A DNA stretch of 64,000 bases from positions 1,550,001 to 1,614,000 of the forward strand of contig NZ_CP023702.1 in the NCBI RefSeq assembly GCF_008704555.1. The letters run 5' to 3'. The position numbers and the translations under genes were made by a program. This DNA comes from Streptomyces nitrosporeus (GTDB lineage Bacteria > Actinomycetota > Actinomycetes > Streptomycetales > Streptomycetaceae). The notes under the pieces were generated by a model, which saw nothing but the letters and a program-made list of their open reading frames with translations, had not been told where the DNA came from and ran no database searches. Every line of letters starts with the position of its first letter. The stretch's first letter is position 1. This document shows, piece by piece, positions 9,055 to 17,493 of this stretch.

Positions 9055-10529
9055 GCGGCCTTCGCCTCCTTCGTCTTCCCGTTCTCCGCCGCGTCCCTGG
9101 TGAACACGGCCATCTGTGTGGGCGGCCCCACTTCGGGGTCGTCCGGGCCGACCGGGACGAAGTCCACGGTGTACCCGTGGCGTCCGGCCACCTGCCCCGC
9201 CCAGTCCCGGAACTCCTGCCGGGTCCATTCGAAGCGGTGGTCCCCGTGGCGTACGTGCCCGGCGGGGAGCGTCTCCCAGCGGACGTTGTACTCCGCGTTG
9301 GGTGTCGTCACGAGGACGGTCGTGGGCCTGGCCGCGCCGAACACCGCGTATTCCAGGGCGGGCAGCCGGGGCAGGTCGAGGTGCTCGATCACCTCGCTGA
9401 GCACCGCCGCGTCGTACCCCTTCAGCTGCTTGTCGGTGTAGGTCAGCGAGCCCTGCCGGAGTGTGACCCGGCCGGCCTGGCGCTCTCCCAGGCGGTCCAG
9501 CTTCAGCCGCCGCGCGGCCACGGTCAGGGCGCGCACCGACACGTCGACCCCCACGATCTCCGTGAAACGCACGTCCTTGAGGAGCGCCTGCACCAGCTGG
9601 CCCTGTCCGCAGCCGAGGTCCAGGACGCGGTGGGCGCCGGCGGCGCGCAGCGCGCCCAGGATCGCCTCCCGCCGCTGTCCGGCCAGCGGTACCGGCTTCT
9701 CCTCCGTGTCGGTGGTCTCGTCTACCGCGTTGTCGACGCTCTCCACCTCCAGGTCGTCCGTCTCGGCCAGCCGCACCAGTTCGAGCCTCTCCATCGCCTG
9801 CCGGGTCAGGCTCCAGCGGCGGGAGAGGTAACGGCTGGTGATGAGTTTCTGCTCGGGATGCTCGGCCAGCCAGCCCTCGCCCGCCCTCAGCAGCTTGTCG
9901 ACCTCGTCGGGCGCGACCCAGTAGTGCTTGGCGTCGTCGAGCACCGGCAGCAGTACGTACAGCTGCCGCAACGCGTCCGCGAGCCGCAACTCCCCCTCCA
10001 GCACCAGCCGTACGTAGCGGGAGTCGCCCCACTGCGGGAACTTCTCGTCCAGCGGCACGGGGGTGGCGTCCACCCGCGCCCAGCCGAGCGGTCCGAACAG
10101 CTTCCGCACCAGTTCGGCGCCTCCGCGCGCGGGCAGCGCCGGCACCTCGACCCGCAGGGCCAGCGGCTCCTGGGCCCGTTCCGGCATGGCCCGGCAGACG
10201 CCGTTCAACGCGGACTTGAAGACCGCCGCCATGGCGACCGAGAGCAGGGACGACGCCGCGTACGGCCGGTCGTTGACGTACTGCGCGAGCGCCGCGTCGG
10301 GCGCGCCGCCCCTGCCCTTGCCCTTACCGCGCCGCACCAGCGCCACGGGATCCACATCGAGGAGGAGAGCCGCCGTGCACCGCTCCTGGGACGCTTCGGG
10401 GTAGAAGACGTGTGCGGTGCCGTGCGCGGTGGAGAACGCCTGCGCCTTCCCGGGATGCTTGTGCAGCAGGAAACCGAGATCGGTGGCGGGGCGTTCGGGG
10501 CTGCCGGTGGTGCTGATAGTCAGGAACAC
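9051..10529 (-). CDS. hen1: Hen1 3'-terminal RNA ribose 2'-O-methyltransferase
   Basis: 492-residue protein. Bacterial Hen1 methylates the 2'-OH at the 3' end of cleaved RNA before Pnkp/Hen1 ligation, so that the repaired site cannot be cut again by the same ribotoxin; its N-terminal half also activates the Pnkp ligase. Seen here: a bacterial Hen1-type N-terminal region (1-240), the SAM motif DLGCGQGQ (304-311), and the metal-binding SEVIEHLD segment (Glu379, Glu382, His383) that defines the Hen1 family. The GTG start at 10529 opens directly into MFLTIST, as in homologues. It heads the hen1-pnkp cassette; no RNA-cleaving toxin gene is adjacent. Confidence 0.95.
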   Translation of the reverse strand: MFLTISTTGSPERPATDLGFLLHKHPGKAQAFSTAHGTAHVFYPEASQERCTAALLLDVDPVALVRRGKGKGRGGAPDAALAQYVNDRPYAASSLLSVAMAAVFKSALNGVCRAMPERAQEPLALRVEVPALPARGGAELVRKLFGPLGWARVDATPVPLDEKFPQWGDSRYVRLVLEGELRLADALRQLYVLLPVLDDAKHYWVAPDEVDKLLRAGEGWLAEHPEQKLITSRYLSRRWSLTRQAMERLELVRLAETDDLEVESVDNAVDETTDTEEKPVPLAGQRREAILGALRAAGAHRVLDLGCGQGQLVQALLKDVRFTEIVGVDVSVRALTVAARRLKLDRLGERQAGRVTLRQGSLTYTDKQLKGYDAAVLSEVIEHLDLPRLPALEYAVFGAARPTTVLVTTPNAEYNVRWETLPAGHVRHGDHRFEWTRQEFRDWAGQVAGRHGYTVDFVPVGPDDPEVGPPTQMAVFTRDAAENGKTKEAKAA

Positions 10530-10687
10530 CCGTCCGAGTATGGTCCGAGGACCCGCCCCCGACCAGGGAATTTCCCCGTCACGGCGGCTCCGGAGTCACG
10601 GTGGCTCCAGGCCCTGGCAGCTCCGGGCCCCGGCAGCTCCGGACTCGCGGCGGCTCCGGAGTCACGACGGCCCCGGCGGCCCCGGAG

Positions 10688-11617
10688 TCACGGCGACTCC
10701 GGCGCGGCGGCCAGGCGTGCGATGTCCCGGGGGCCGACCCTGCAACACCCTCCCACCAGCCGGGCCCCGGCCCGGTGCCAGTCCCGCACCCGCTCCGGGG
10801 TGAAGGTGCCGCGCCCGGTCCACCCCCTGCCCGCCGCGTCCCACTGCTCACCGCTGTTCGGGTAGACGACGACCGGTTTCCCGGTCACCTCGGCAGCCGT
10901 CGCCACCGCCTCGCCGGCGTCCGCGGGGTCACAGCAGTTGACCCCGACGGCTATCACCTGGTCCTCCCCCGCCGCCAGGGAGAACGCCTCCGTGAGGGGC
11001 TGGCCGGCCCGGGTGCGCCCGCCCGCCACCGTGTAGGAGAGCCAGACCGGTGTCCCCAGACCCCGGACGGCTTCGAGCATGGCCTCGGCCTCGTCGATGT
11101 CCGGCACCGTCTCCAGGGCGAGGACGTCGGGCCCGGCCGCCGCCAGCGTCTTTGCCCTCGGGCGGTGGAAACGTTCCAGCTCACGGACGCCGAGCCCGTA
11201 ACGGCCGCGGTACTCGCTGCCGTCCGCGAGCATCGCGCCGTACGGGCCGACGGAAGCGGCGACCCAGACCTCACGGCCGGCCGCCGCACCGGCCCGGCGC
11301 GCCAGCGCCACGCTGCCGGCCATCAGCTCGGCCGCCCGCTCCCGCCCGGTACCGCGCCGCCCGAACCCTTCGAACGTCGCCTGGTAACTGGCGGTGATGA
11401 GCACCTGGGCCCCCGCCCGTACGTAGGCGGTGTGGGCGGCCTCCACCTGGTCGGGCGCGTCCGCCAGCAGACGGGCCGACCACAGGGCGTCGGACAGGTC
11501 GCAGCCCTGGTCCTGCAGTTGGTTGGAGAGCCCTCCGTCCAGCACCAGGGTCTCCTCGGCGAGTACGTCTGCGAGAAGCCGCCCGGGCCTCGGTGAGGTC
11601 CGTTCGGAAGAATCCAC
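10688..11617 (-). CDS. mmuM: Homocysteine S-methyltransferase
   Basis: 309-residue zinc enzyme that transfers a methyl group from S-methylmethionine (or SAM) to homocysteine, giving methionine. The family zinc ligands are visible as VNCC (about residue 220) and the C-terminal GGCCR. LVLDGGLSNQL at the N-terminus matches the usual start of the barrel. The GTG start at 11617 has GGAAGGA seven bases upstream and places the barrel at residue 25; the longer frame to 12460 runs over the next gene. It lies 80 bp downstream of the LLM oxidoreductase gene on the same strand, but I see no functional link. Confidence 0.92.
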   Translation of the reverse strand: MDSSERTSPRPGRLLADVLAEETLVLDGGLSNQLQDQGCDLSDALWSARLLADAPDQVEAAHTAYVRAGAQVLITASYQATFEGFGRRGTGRERAAELMAGSVALARRAGAAAGREVWVAASVGPYGAMLADGSEYRGRYGLGVRELERFHRPRAKTLAAAGPDVLALETVPDIDEAEAMLEAVRGLGTPVWLSYTVAGGRTRAGQPLTEAFSLAAGEDQVIAVGVNCCDPADAGEAVATAAEVTGKPVVVYPNSGEQWDAAGRGWTGRGTFTPERVRDWHRAGARLVGGCCRVGPRDIARLAAAPESP

Positions 11618-11697
11618 GGCCGTTCCTTCCCTGTCGCGTCCCACGGGGTCCCGCCCGGCCGGCCCGGGGGCGGCCCGGCCGTCAGGCGGGGGTGCCG

Positions 11698-12621
11698 TCA
11701 GGCCAGCTGTGTCTGGACCTGCGAGGAGATCAGCTCCAGGTGGTCCAGGTCGTGCAGGTCCAGCACCTGGAGGTAGATACGGGAGGACCCGATGGCCGCG
11801 TACCGGCCGATCTTGTCGACGACCTCCGCGGGGGACCCCGCCAGACCGTTCGCCCGCAGGTCCTCGACGTCGCGGCCGATCGCGGAGGCCCGGCGTGCGA
11901 CCTCGGCGTCGCTCTTCCCCACGCAGACCACCAGGGCGTTGGAGTACACCAGGTCCTCCGGCGCCCGGCCGGCCTTCCTGGCCGCCTCCTTGACCCTGCC
12001 GAACTGCGTCTCGCTGTCCTCGACGGACGCGAAGGGGATGTTGAACTCGTCGGCGTACCGCGCGGCGAGACGAGGGGTGCGGACCGCGCCGTGCCCGCCG
12101 ATCAGGACCGGCACCTTGGCCTGCGCCGGCTTCGGGAGCGCCGGCGAGTCGGTGAGCTGGTAGTAGGTGCCGTCGTAGCTGAAGGTCTTGCCGGCCTCGG
12201 TCTCCCACAGCCCGGTGATGATCGCCAGCTGCTCCTCCAGCCGGCCGAACTTCTCCTTGGGGAACGGGATGCCGTACGCCTTGTGCTCCTCCTCGAACCA
12301 GCCGGCGCCCAGTCCCAGGTCGACCCGGCCGCCGGACATCTGGTCGACCTGGGCGACCTGGATGGCCAGCACACCGGGCAGACGGAAGGTGCCCGCCGTC
12401 ATCAGGGTGCCGAGGCGGATCCGCTTGGTCTCCCGGGCCAGTCCGGCCAGGGTGATCCACGCGTCGGTCGGGCCGGGCAGACCGTCCCCGGCGCCCATGC
12501 GGAGGTAGTGGTCGGAACGGTAGAAGGCGTCGAAGCCGAGTTCCTCGGTGGCCTTGGCGACGCTGAGGAGGGTGTCGTAGCTCGCCCCCTGCTGGGGCTC
12601 GGTGAAGATTCGAAGATCCAT
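11698..12621 (-). CDS. F420-dependent LLM-class oxidoreductase
   Basis: 307-residue luciferase-like monooxygenase-fold protein of the actinobacterial group that uses coenzyme F420 rather than FMN (the start MDLRIFTEPQQGASYD resembles the TIGR03560 type). Further seen are GVLAIQVAQVDQMSGGRVDLGLGAGW, typical of the barrel in this class, split here as GVLAIQVAQVDQ and GGRVDLGLGAGW, and VPVLIGGHG. The substrate is unknown. I chose ATG 12621 since the open frame further upstream to 12885 is arginine/proline-rich and the family starts at this residue. It may share a transcript with mmuM 80 bp downstream. Confidence 0.85.
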   Translation of the reverse strand: MDLRIFTEPQQGASYDTLLSVAKATEELGFDAFYRSDHYLRMGAGDGLPGPTDAWITLAGLARETKRIRLGTLMTAGTFRLPGVLAIQVAQVDQMSGGRVDLGLGAGWFEEEHKAYGIPFPKEKFGRLEEQLAIITGLWETEAGKTFSYDGTYYQLTDSPALPKPAQAKVPVLIGGHGAVRTPRLAARYADEFNIPFASVEDSETQFGRVKEAARKAGRAPEDLVYSNALVVCVGKSDAEVARRASAIGRDVEDLRANGLAGSPAEVVDKIGRYAAIGSSRIYLQVLDLHDLDHLELISSQVQTQLA

Positions 12622-12689
12622 GCCTCCATCCTGCACCTTCGCGACGGCGGCCCCTCCCCTCACCCTCCAGGACGGGGCCGCCCCCGGCC

Positions 12690-12734
12690 GGGAGCCCCGT
12701 GTCCGGGAGCCCGGTGTCCGGGAACCCCGTGTCC
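12690..12734. repeat. 15-bp tandem repeat, 3 copies
   Basis: Three adjacent copies of a 15-bp unit (consensus GGGAGCCCCGTGTCC) between the LLM gene and the stop of the DUF6099-like gene. It is non-coding and probably a slipped-strand expansion. Confidence 0.7.
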
Positions 12735-12742
12735 GGGCCGGC

Positions 12743-13330
12743 TCATGGCGGCCCGGACACGATCCCGGCGGGCCCGCTGAGCGCCCCGTGGGAGCCGCGC
12801 GGGACACGTGCGCCGCGGGCCGCGCCGGGAGCGTGTGCCCCCGGGCCGCCGTCCCGTTCGTGCACGCCTTCCCGGTCCCGCTCATGGGTCTGCGCGGCGA
12901 GCCGCCTCAGCATGCCCTGCACCCGGTCCACCGCTTCGTCGACGGCGTCTATGGCCTCGATGCACGGCCAGTAGAGTCCCTCCTCGGTGTCACAGGCCAC
13001 CCCGACGAGCGCGATGCCCGTCTCTCCCAGCAGATGCCCCAGAGCGGTCAGCGTCTGCCGTACATCAGCGACTTCGGTGAGCTGGGCCGCCCTCACTCCC
13101 CCGGCGGGAGCGGGCATCGCCGGGTGGTCGGGCATCTGGCCGCCCGGTCCTCCGGTCTCGCCGAGCTGGCGCGCCTCGGTCCGCAGCTCCACAGGTCCGC
13201 AGCGGGCCAGCCGGCCCCCGACCGCCCGGGCGAGCGCCTGGGCCTGCCAGGCCTCCGTCATGACGGCGGGGCCGCCCCTGCTCGCCGCCAGTGCCCGCCT
13301 GCCCGTCTCGATGAGCCGTTCCGCTTCCAT
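12743..13330 (-). CDS. DUF6099-like protein of unknown function
   Basis: 195-residue protein starting MEAERLIETGRRALAASR, which resembles the Streptomyces DUF6099 family; the assignment is from memory of the family and not certain. Residues 1-150 are helical and mostly polar, and 150-195 form a glycine/proline/histidine-rich tail that is probably disordered. No catalytic motif, signal peptide or membrane segment is visible. ATG 13330 is preferred over the upstream frame to 13411, which adds only arginine/glycine-rich sequence. No role can be given. Confidence 0.65.
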   Translation of the reverse strand: MEAERLIETGRRALAASRGGPAVMTEAWQAQALARAVGGRLARCGPVELRTEARQLGETGGPGGQMPDHPAMPAPAGGVRAAQLTEVADVRQTLTALGHLLGETGIALVGVACDTEEGLYWPCIEAIDAVDEAVDRVQGMLRRLAAQTHERDREGVHERDGGPGAHAPGAARGARVPRGSHGALSGPAGIVSGPP

Positions 13331-13465
13331 GCGATTCCCCCGTCGCCCGTGCCCTCTGTCAGAAACCCGCTCACTTCTTCCATTACCCACAGTGAGTTGC
13401 CAGCTACACAAAATCCAGAGGAAATCGGAAATCTGTGGACAGGGTGCTGAATGTGGAAAAGATGA

Positions 13466-13825
13466 TCACTCCGAAGAGTGACGTTCGGTGGACCGGTCGC
13501 CTTCCGTCACGGGAAAGCGCTTCTCGTTCCGTTCGATCTTGGCGGCCAGGGCGGCGAGGGGATCCACCCCGAGCACTTCGCAGAACTGCAGCAGATACGC
13601 CAGGACGTCGGCCACCTCGTCCTCGACCTGGTGGGCCGTGCCGGGGTCCTCCATCACCCGGGACGACTCCTCGGGCGTCAGCCACTGGAAGATCTCCAGG
13701 AGTTCGGAGGCCTCCACGCTCAGCGCGGCCACCAGGTTCTTCGGGGTGTGATAGGGCCCCCAGCCCCGCGCCGACGCGAAGTCGGCCAGTCGCCGCTGCA
13801 GTTCCGCAACATCCAGTTCCTTCAT
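13466..13825 (-). CDS. MazG-like nucleotide pyrophosphohydrolase
   Basis: 119-residue all-alpha NTP pyrophosphatase of the MazG/dCTPase (RS21-C6-like) group, which hydrolyses (d)NTPs to NMP and pyrophosphate. The metal-binding helices are visible as EASELLEIFQW (EExxE-like, about 36-46) and EDEVADVLAYLLQF (ExxD, about 69-82). Length is normal. The ATG at 13825 overlaps the stop of the ATPase gene (ATGA), so the two are coupled. Pairing with an AAA ATPase is curious, but nucleotide-pool cleaning is the only function the sequence supports. Confidence 0.88.
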   Translation of the reverse strand: MKELDVAELQRRLADFASARGWGPYHTPKNLVAALSVEASELLEIFQWLTPEESSRVMEDPGTAHQVEDEVADVLAYLLQFCEVLGVDPLAALAAKIERNEKRFPVTEGDRSTERHSSE

Positions 13826-15018
13826 TCCGCCAGGTCTACCACCACGGCACCGGTCGCCGCACGGGCCCTCCGCGCGGCGGGTTCCCCGACCGTCCCGAGC
13901 AGCCGCATATGCCCTCCGGCGCAGATCGAAGCCGCCAGGGACAGCAGTTCGTCCGTCTGCCGGACGTCCAGGTCCCGGTCGAGGCCGTCGGCCAGGACGG
14001 TCAGCGTCTGCATCGCCGACGGCACCTCCGCGGCCGGCTCCACCACCAGCACATGGGGGCCGGTCAGCAGGACCAGCGCGAAGGCGAGGTACCTGAGTTC
14101 CCCCGAGCCGAGCCGCCCCAGCGGGGTGCCTGCGCCCCCGCCCCGGTCCACGCGGGCCCGCACCCTGCCGTCCGCCAGACGTTCCACGCCGAGGCCGGCC
14201 ACCGGGCCCGCGCATCCCGCGCCTGCGGTGGCGACCAGCCTGGCGTGCCGCTGGGCGCACTGGCTGTGCGTACGGTGCAGCACCTCGGCGAGGTTGTCGC
14301 AGGAGGAGGTGAGCCGCCCCTCGCCCAGCGGCACCGCGTCCCGCATGTGCCGCGGCTGCGGATCGCAGACGAAGGCCGAGCGGAGCGCCACCACCACCTG
14401 CTCGGCGGCGGACAGCACCCGCCGCTCCCCGGCCGTGGCACCGGCCAGCCGCAGCGGAAGCAGCGCCGTACCGAGCCGGTCGTCCGGGAACGGGACCCGG
14501 GCGACGGGCACCTCCCCCGCCGTGTGCCGGACCGCTTGCAGCACGGATCTGCGCGGGTCCCGCAGGGCGGTGCTCAGCAGGGGCCCCCGGCCGTCGGACA
14601 GCCGCTCCCCGACGATACGGAGCTCCGGTTCGGCCTGTACGGCCAGTTCGAGGTCCACCGGCCCCGCCGGACCGTCCACCGCGCAGCCCAGCCGGAAGCC
14701 CCGGCGTCCCTGGGCGTCCGCCGCGGAACGCTCGGGCACCCAGGCCGACGGGTCGGGGAACACCTCCTCCAGCGGATCACCGGCGGCGAGCCGTGCCAGC
14801 GCCCCGTACCCGCTCAGGGCCGTCGACTTCCCGGTGCCGCTCGCTCCGGTGAGCAGGGTGAAGGGGCCGAGGGGGATGACGGTACGCCGGTGTGACGCGA
14901 AGGAGCCGAGGCGCAGTTCGCTGACGACGGGGCGGGTGGGCCGGGCCGCGCCCGCCCGGTCCGGGGCGGGGGGCCGGGGCGCCGACGGCGCCGGGCCGGC
15001 CGTGGAGGTCACAGTCAT
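13822..15018 (-). CDS. AAA/SMC-like ATPase
   Basis: 398-residue P-loop ATPase of the ABC/RecF-like type. The Walker A motif is GASGTGKST (near residue 51), a signature-like LGSGELRYLAFALVLL lies near residue 305, and LVVEPAA holds the Walker B position with Glu in place of the usual Asp. The ABC-type arrangement (Walker A, signature-like, Walker B) resembles ATPases that cite DNA ends or act in NTPase switches, but no partner nuclease is present. It is translationally coupled (ATGA) to the downstream MazG-like gene. ATG 15018 (MTVTSTAG) is chosen because the upstream frame is a shadow of the SepF gene. Function unknown. Confidence 0.75.
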   Translation of the reverse strand: MTVTSTAGPAPSAPRPPAPDRAGAARPTRPVVSELRLGSFASHRRTVIPLGPFTLLTGASGTGKSTALSGYGALARLAAGDPLEEVFPDPSAWVPERSAADAQGRRGFRLGCAVDGPAGPVDLELAVQAEPELRIVGERLSDGRGPLLSTALRDPRRSVLQAVRHTAGEVPVARVPFPDDRLGTALLPLRLAGATAGERRVLSAAEQVVVALRSAFVCDPQPRHMRDAVPLGEGRLTSSCDNLAEVLHRTHSQCAQRHARLVATAGAGCAGPVAGLGVERLADGRVRARVDRGGGAGTPLGRLGSGELRYLAFALVLLTGPHVLVVEPAAEVPSAMQTLTVLADGLDRDLDVRQTDELLSLAASICAGGHMRLLGTVGEPAARRARAATGAVVVDLAE

Positions 15019-15073
15019 GAGCGGACCGTACGCACCCCCGTGCCCGGCGAACCGTTCCGTCCGCGGGCCCTTC

Positions 15074-15484
15074 CTACGATTGGGGTACGCCCGCCGCGGT
15101 GACCCCCTCGACCTCCATGTCCCCCGGTGCGAGCAGGAAGACGTTACGGTCCACCCGGTGCATCCCGCTGCCGAGTCCGAAGACCACACCGCTGCTGAAG
15201 TCCAGGATCCGCTTGGCCACATCGGTCTCGGCACCGGTCAGGTCGAGCAGGACCGGGATCTGCGCCACCAGGTACTCGGCCACCTCCCGGGCGTCCGCGA
15301 ACACCTGCACCCTCAGCACGACCAACCGCCGCTGCTCGGCCGCGTCCCGCTCCCGCTCCCGCTCCGTGCGGTGGTCGACCCTCGACGGCCACTCGTCGCG
15401 GCCTCTGAGCGGTACGACCTGGGCGAGTCCTTCCCACTGCTCGTCCGTGGCGTCGTACCTGTCGTACCTGTCGTACCTGCTCAC
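15074..15484 (-). CDS. SepF-like cell division protein
   Basis: 136-residue SepF/YlmF family protein. SepF binds FtsZ and the membrane and aligns division rings; Streptomyces has one canonical SepF plus two SepF-like paralogues (SflA, SflB), and this lone copy away from ftsZ is probably a paralogue. The core VFADAREVAEYLVAQIPVLLDL then RILDFSSGVVFGL matches the SepF fold (shown here in pieces of one motif). An N-terminal RYDRYDRYD repeat comes from three 9-bp DNA repeats. GTG 15484 has GGTGGA close upstream; a longer start at 15547 is possible. Confidence 0.82.
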   Translation of the reverse strand: MSRYDRYDRYDATDEQWEGLAQVVPLRGRDEWPSRVDHRTERERERDAAEQRRLVVLRVQVFADAREVAEYLVAQIPVLLDLTGAETDVAKRILDFSSGVVFGLGSGMHRVDRNVFLLAPGDMEVEGVTAAGVPQS

Positions 15485-15616
15485 AGATCCACCCCGTCCA
15501 TGTGCCGGTTGGCTGTGCGCCGGCTGCGCTCGCTGTTCATCGGGCAATTCTCTCGTCCCTCACCCGTTCGGCGTACCACCGACACGGGTGGGAACGCGAT
15601 CGGCGGCCGGACGCCG

Positions 15617-16882
15617 TCAGCCCGCGGCCGGGGCCGGGTGGGCGCCGAGCGGGGTGAAGCGGACGGGAAGGTGGGCGGGGGCGCGGTGGAAGGGGCCGGG
15701 CCTCCAGACCAACTCGGCGGGGTCGACGGACAGTTCGAGGTCGCAGAGCTGGCTGGTGAGCTGCTCGATCGCGGTCGCCGCCATCAGCAGGGCGGGCTGT
15801 TTCGCCGGGCACCGGTGCGGCCCGGTGGACCACGCCAGGTGCGCGCCGTCACCGGAACGCACCGCCGGGTCCGAGACGGCGGGGAGCGACTGCGTGTTGG
15901 CGGCGGCGAAGGAGACCAGGACGAGCTGGCCCGCGCGCAGCTGGACACCGTGGAACTCGGTGTCGTGACGCGGGTAGTGCGCGCCGAGGTTGGCGATCGG
16001 GGGGTCGCGCCACAGCACCTCGTCGATCGCCTCCTGCGCCGTCATCGCGCCACCGCGCAGGGAGTGGGCGTGACCCGGTCCGCTGAGCATGCGCAGCAGG
16101 GCGATGCCGATCAGGTTGGTCGTCGGGTCGTGGCCCGCGCTCATGATGAGGGTGATCTGGCGTACGGCCTCGTCGTCGTCCAGCGCCGCGGGGTGCGCGA
16201 GCAGGTAGCTGGTCAGGTCCCGGGCGGGTTCGGCGCGCCGCCGTGCCACCAGGTCCGTGATCACCCCGACGAGGTCGGCGTACGCCGCTGCGGCGTTCTC
16301 GGCGGATTCCATCATCCCCATGACCCCGCCGAGCAGGCGTTCGCGGTCCTGCCGGGCCACCCCGAAGCAGGTGGTGAAGACGTGCAGGGGGAGTCTGCGC
16401 GCGTACTGGGCGATGAGGTCGCCGGTGCCGGCGGCCGAGAACGCTCCGATGAGTTCCTGTGCCGCACGGGCGACGTCCGCCCTCAGCACATGGGGTTCGA
16501 GCAGGGCGAGGGTGTCGTTGATCGCCTCGCGGTAGCGGGCGTGGACGGCGCCGTCGGTGAAGAGGGCGGTCGGCCGGTGGCCGAGGACGGGCAGCACCGG
16601 GGAGTTCGCGGGGACGCCCGCCTGCCAGGCCCGCGGGTCCTTGGTGAAGGTGTCGGTGTCCCTCAGGAGGTCGATGGCCGCCTGGTAGTCGGTGACCAGG
16701 AGGGCGTCGACGCCCGGGGCGATGCGGATCCGGCCCACCGGGCCCTGGGAGCGGAGCCTGTGGTAGCGGCTGTGCGGGTCGGCTGCGAAGCCGGGCCCGT
16801 AGAGCTCGACCGGCTCGTAGGGCGACGTGACCGGTCCGGAGGGTGCCGTGCGAGGCGTCCGGGGGACGGGCGGAGGGGTCAT
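15617..16882 (-). CDS. cvnE: Conservon cytochrome P450 (CvnE, CYP157-like) lacking ExxR
   Basis: 421-residue P450, last gene of the conservon. The oxygen-activation motif AGHDPT (249-254) and the haem cysteine in GPHRCPA (Cys358) are present. At the K-helix the universal ExxR is replaced by EVLW (288-291), with the arginine one place later. This is what is known of the CYP157 family found in Streptomyces conservons, which departs from ExxR. FGxGxHxC also begins with Trp in place of Phe (WSTGPHRC). Its start overlaps the cvnD stop (ATGA). The physiological substrate is unknown; a regulatory or electron-handling role beside the G-protein-like switch is inferred. Confidence 0.9.
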   Translation of the reverse strand: MTPPPVPRTPRTAPSGPVTSPYEPVELYGPGFAADPHSRYHRLRSQGPVGRIRIAPGVDALLVTDYQAAIDLLRDTDTFTKDPRAWQAGVPANSPVLPVLGHRPTALFTDGAVHARYREAINDTLALLEPHVLRADVARAAQELIGAFSAAGTGDLIAQYARRLPLHVFTTCFGVARQDRERLLGGVMGMMESAENAAAAYADLVGVITDLVARRRAEPARDLTSYLLAHPAALDDDEAVRQITLIMSAGHDPTTNLIGIALLRMLSGPGHAHSLRGGAMTAQEAIDEVLWRDPPIANLGAHYPRHDTEFHGVQLRAGQLVLVSFAAANTQSLPAVSDPAVRSGDGAHLAWSTGPHRCPAKQPALLMAATAIEQLTSQLCDLELSVDPAELVWRPGPFHRAPAHLPVRFTPLGAHPAPAAG

Positions 16883-17493
16883 GACGCTTCCCGGGGCGCG
16901 GAGAGACGGGTCAGTGCGTGTTCGGCCAGAGCGATCAGGGCGTCGATGCTGCCCCGGCGTTCACGGGCGTCGCACTGCACCAGGGGGGTCTGCGGATCGA
17001 GGTCGAGGTGTTTGCGCAGGACCTGGTCGGGGTGGTCGGGCGCGTCGGGGAAGCGGTTGACGGCGACGGCGTACGGCAGGCCCTGCTCCTCCACCATGTC
17101 CATGACGGCGAAGGAGTCCTCCAGCCTTCGGGTGTCGACCATGACCAGGGCGCCCAGCGCCCCGCGCGCGATGTCCTCCCAGAGCGGGAGGAACCGTTCC
17201 TGTCCCGGTGTGCCGAACATGTAGAGCACCAGGTCGTCCTGGACGGTGAGCCTGCCGAAGTCGACGGCGACCGTCGTCGTGGTCTTCTCCGGGAAGCCGG
17301 CGGTGTCGTCGACTCCGGCACCGGCCTGGGTCATGGTCTCCTCGGTGTGCAGGGTCTCGATCTCCGACAGGGTGCGGATCAGGGTCGTCTTGCCCACGCC
17401 GAAGGGGCCCGTGACGACGAGTTTCATCAGGGTCTCGGCAGCGCTCGGCAGGTAGCCGACGCCGCCCCGGTCAGTGGAGGGAACGGAGTCCAA
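16879..17493 (-). CDS. cvnD: Conservon small GTPase-like ATP/GTP-binding protein
   Basis: 204-residue Ras-like P-loop protein of the MglA/CvnD group, the switch of the conservon signalling complex. The P-loop is GPFGVGKTT (about residues 29-37), followed by DFGRLTV and the switch II motif GTPGQERF, and VAVNRFPD as the NKxD-like base motif (degenerate, NRFPD). I chose TTG 17493 because GAGAGG sits seven bases upstream and the protein then begins LDSVPSTD, as in relatives; an ATG at 17535 is the alternative. It overlaps the end of cvnC by 23 bp and the start of cvnE by 4 bp. Confidence 0.9.
   Translation of the reverse strand: MDSVPSTDRGGVGYLPSAAETLMKLVVTGPFGVGKTTLIRTLSEIETLHTEETMTQAGAGVDDTAGFPEKTTTTVAVDFGRLTVQDDLVLYMFGTPGQERFLPLWEDIARGALGALVMVDTRRLEDSFAVMDMVEEQGLPYAVAVNRFPDAPDHPDQVLRKHLDLDPQTPLVQCDARERRGSIDALIALAEHALTRLSAPREAS

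Noticed and set aside
5641..9441. Very long plus-strand open frame of 1266 codons
   Set aside because: It is antisense to arcA and pnkp, and its low-complexity Arg/Ser composition is typical of GC-rich shadow frames.
6292..10032. A 1246-residue single protein across this frame
   Set aside because: The first 326 codons are a shadow of hen1; Pnkp starts at 9054 with hen1 stop overlap.
10688..12460. A 590-residue fusion of methyltransferase with an upstream domain
   Set aside because: The upstream part lies antisense-free but in another frame of the LLM gene; a good GTG start with ribosome site exists at 11617.
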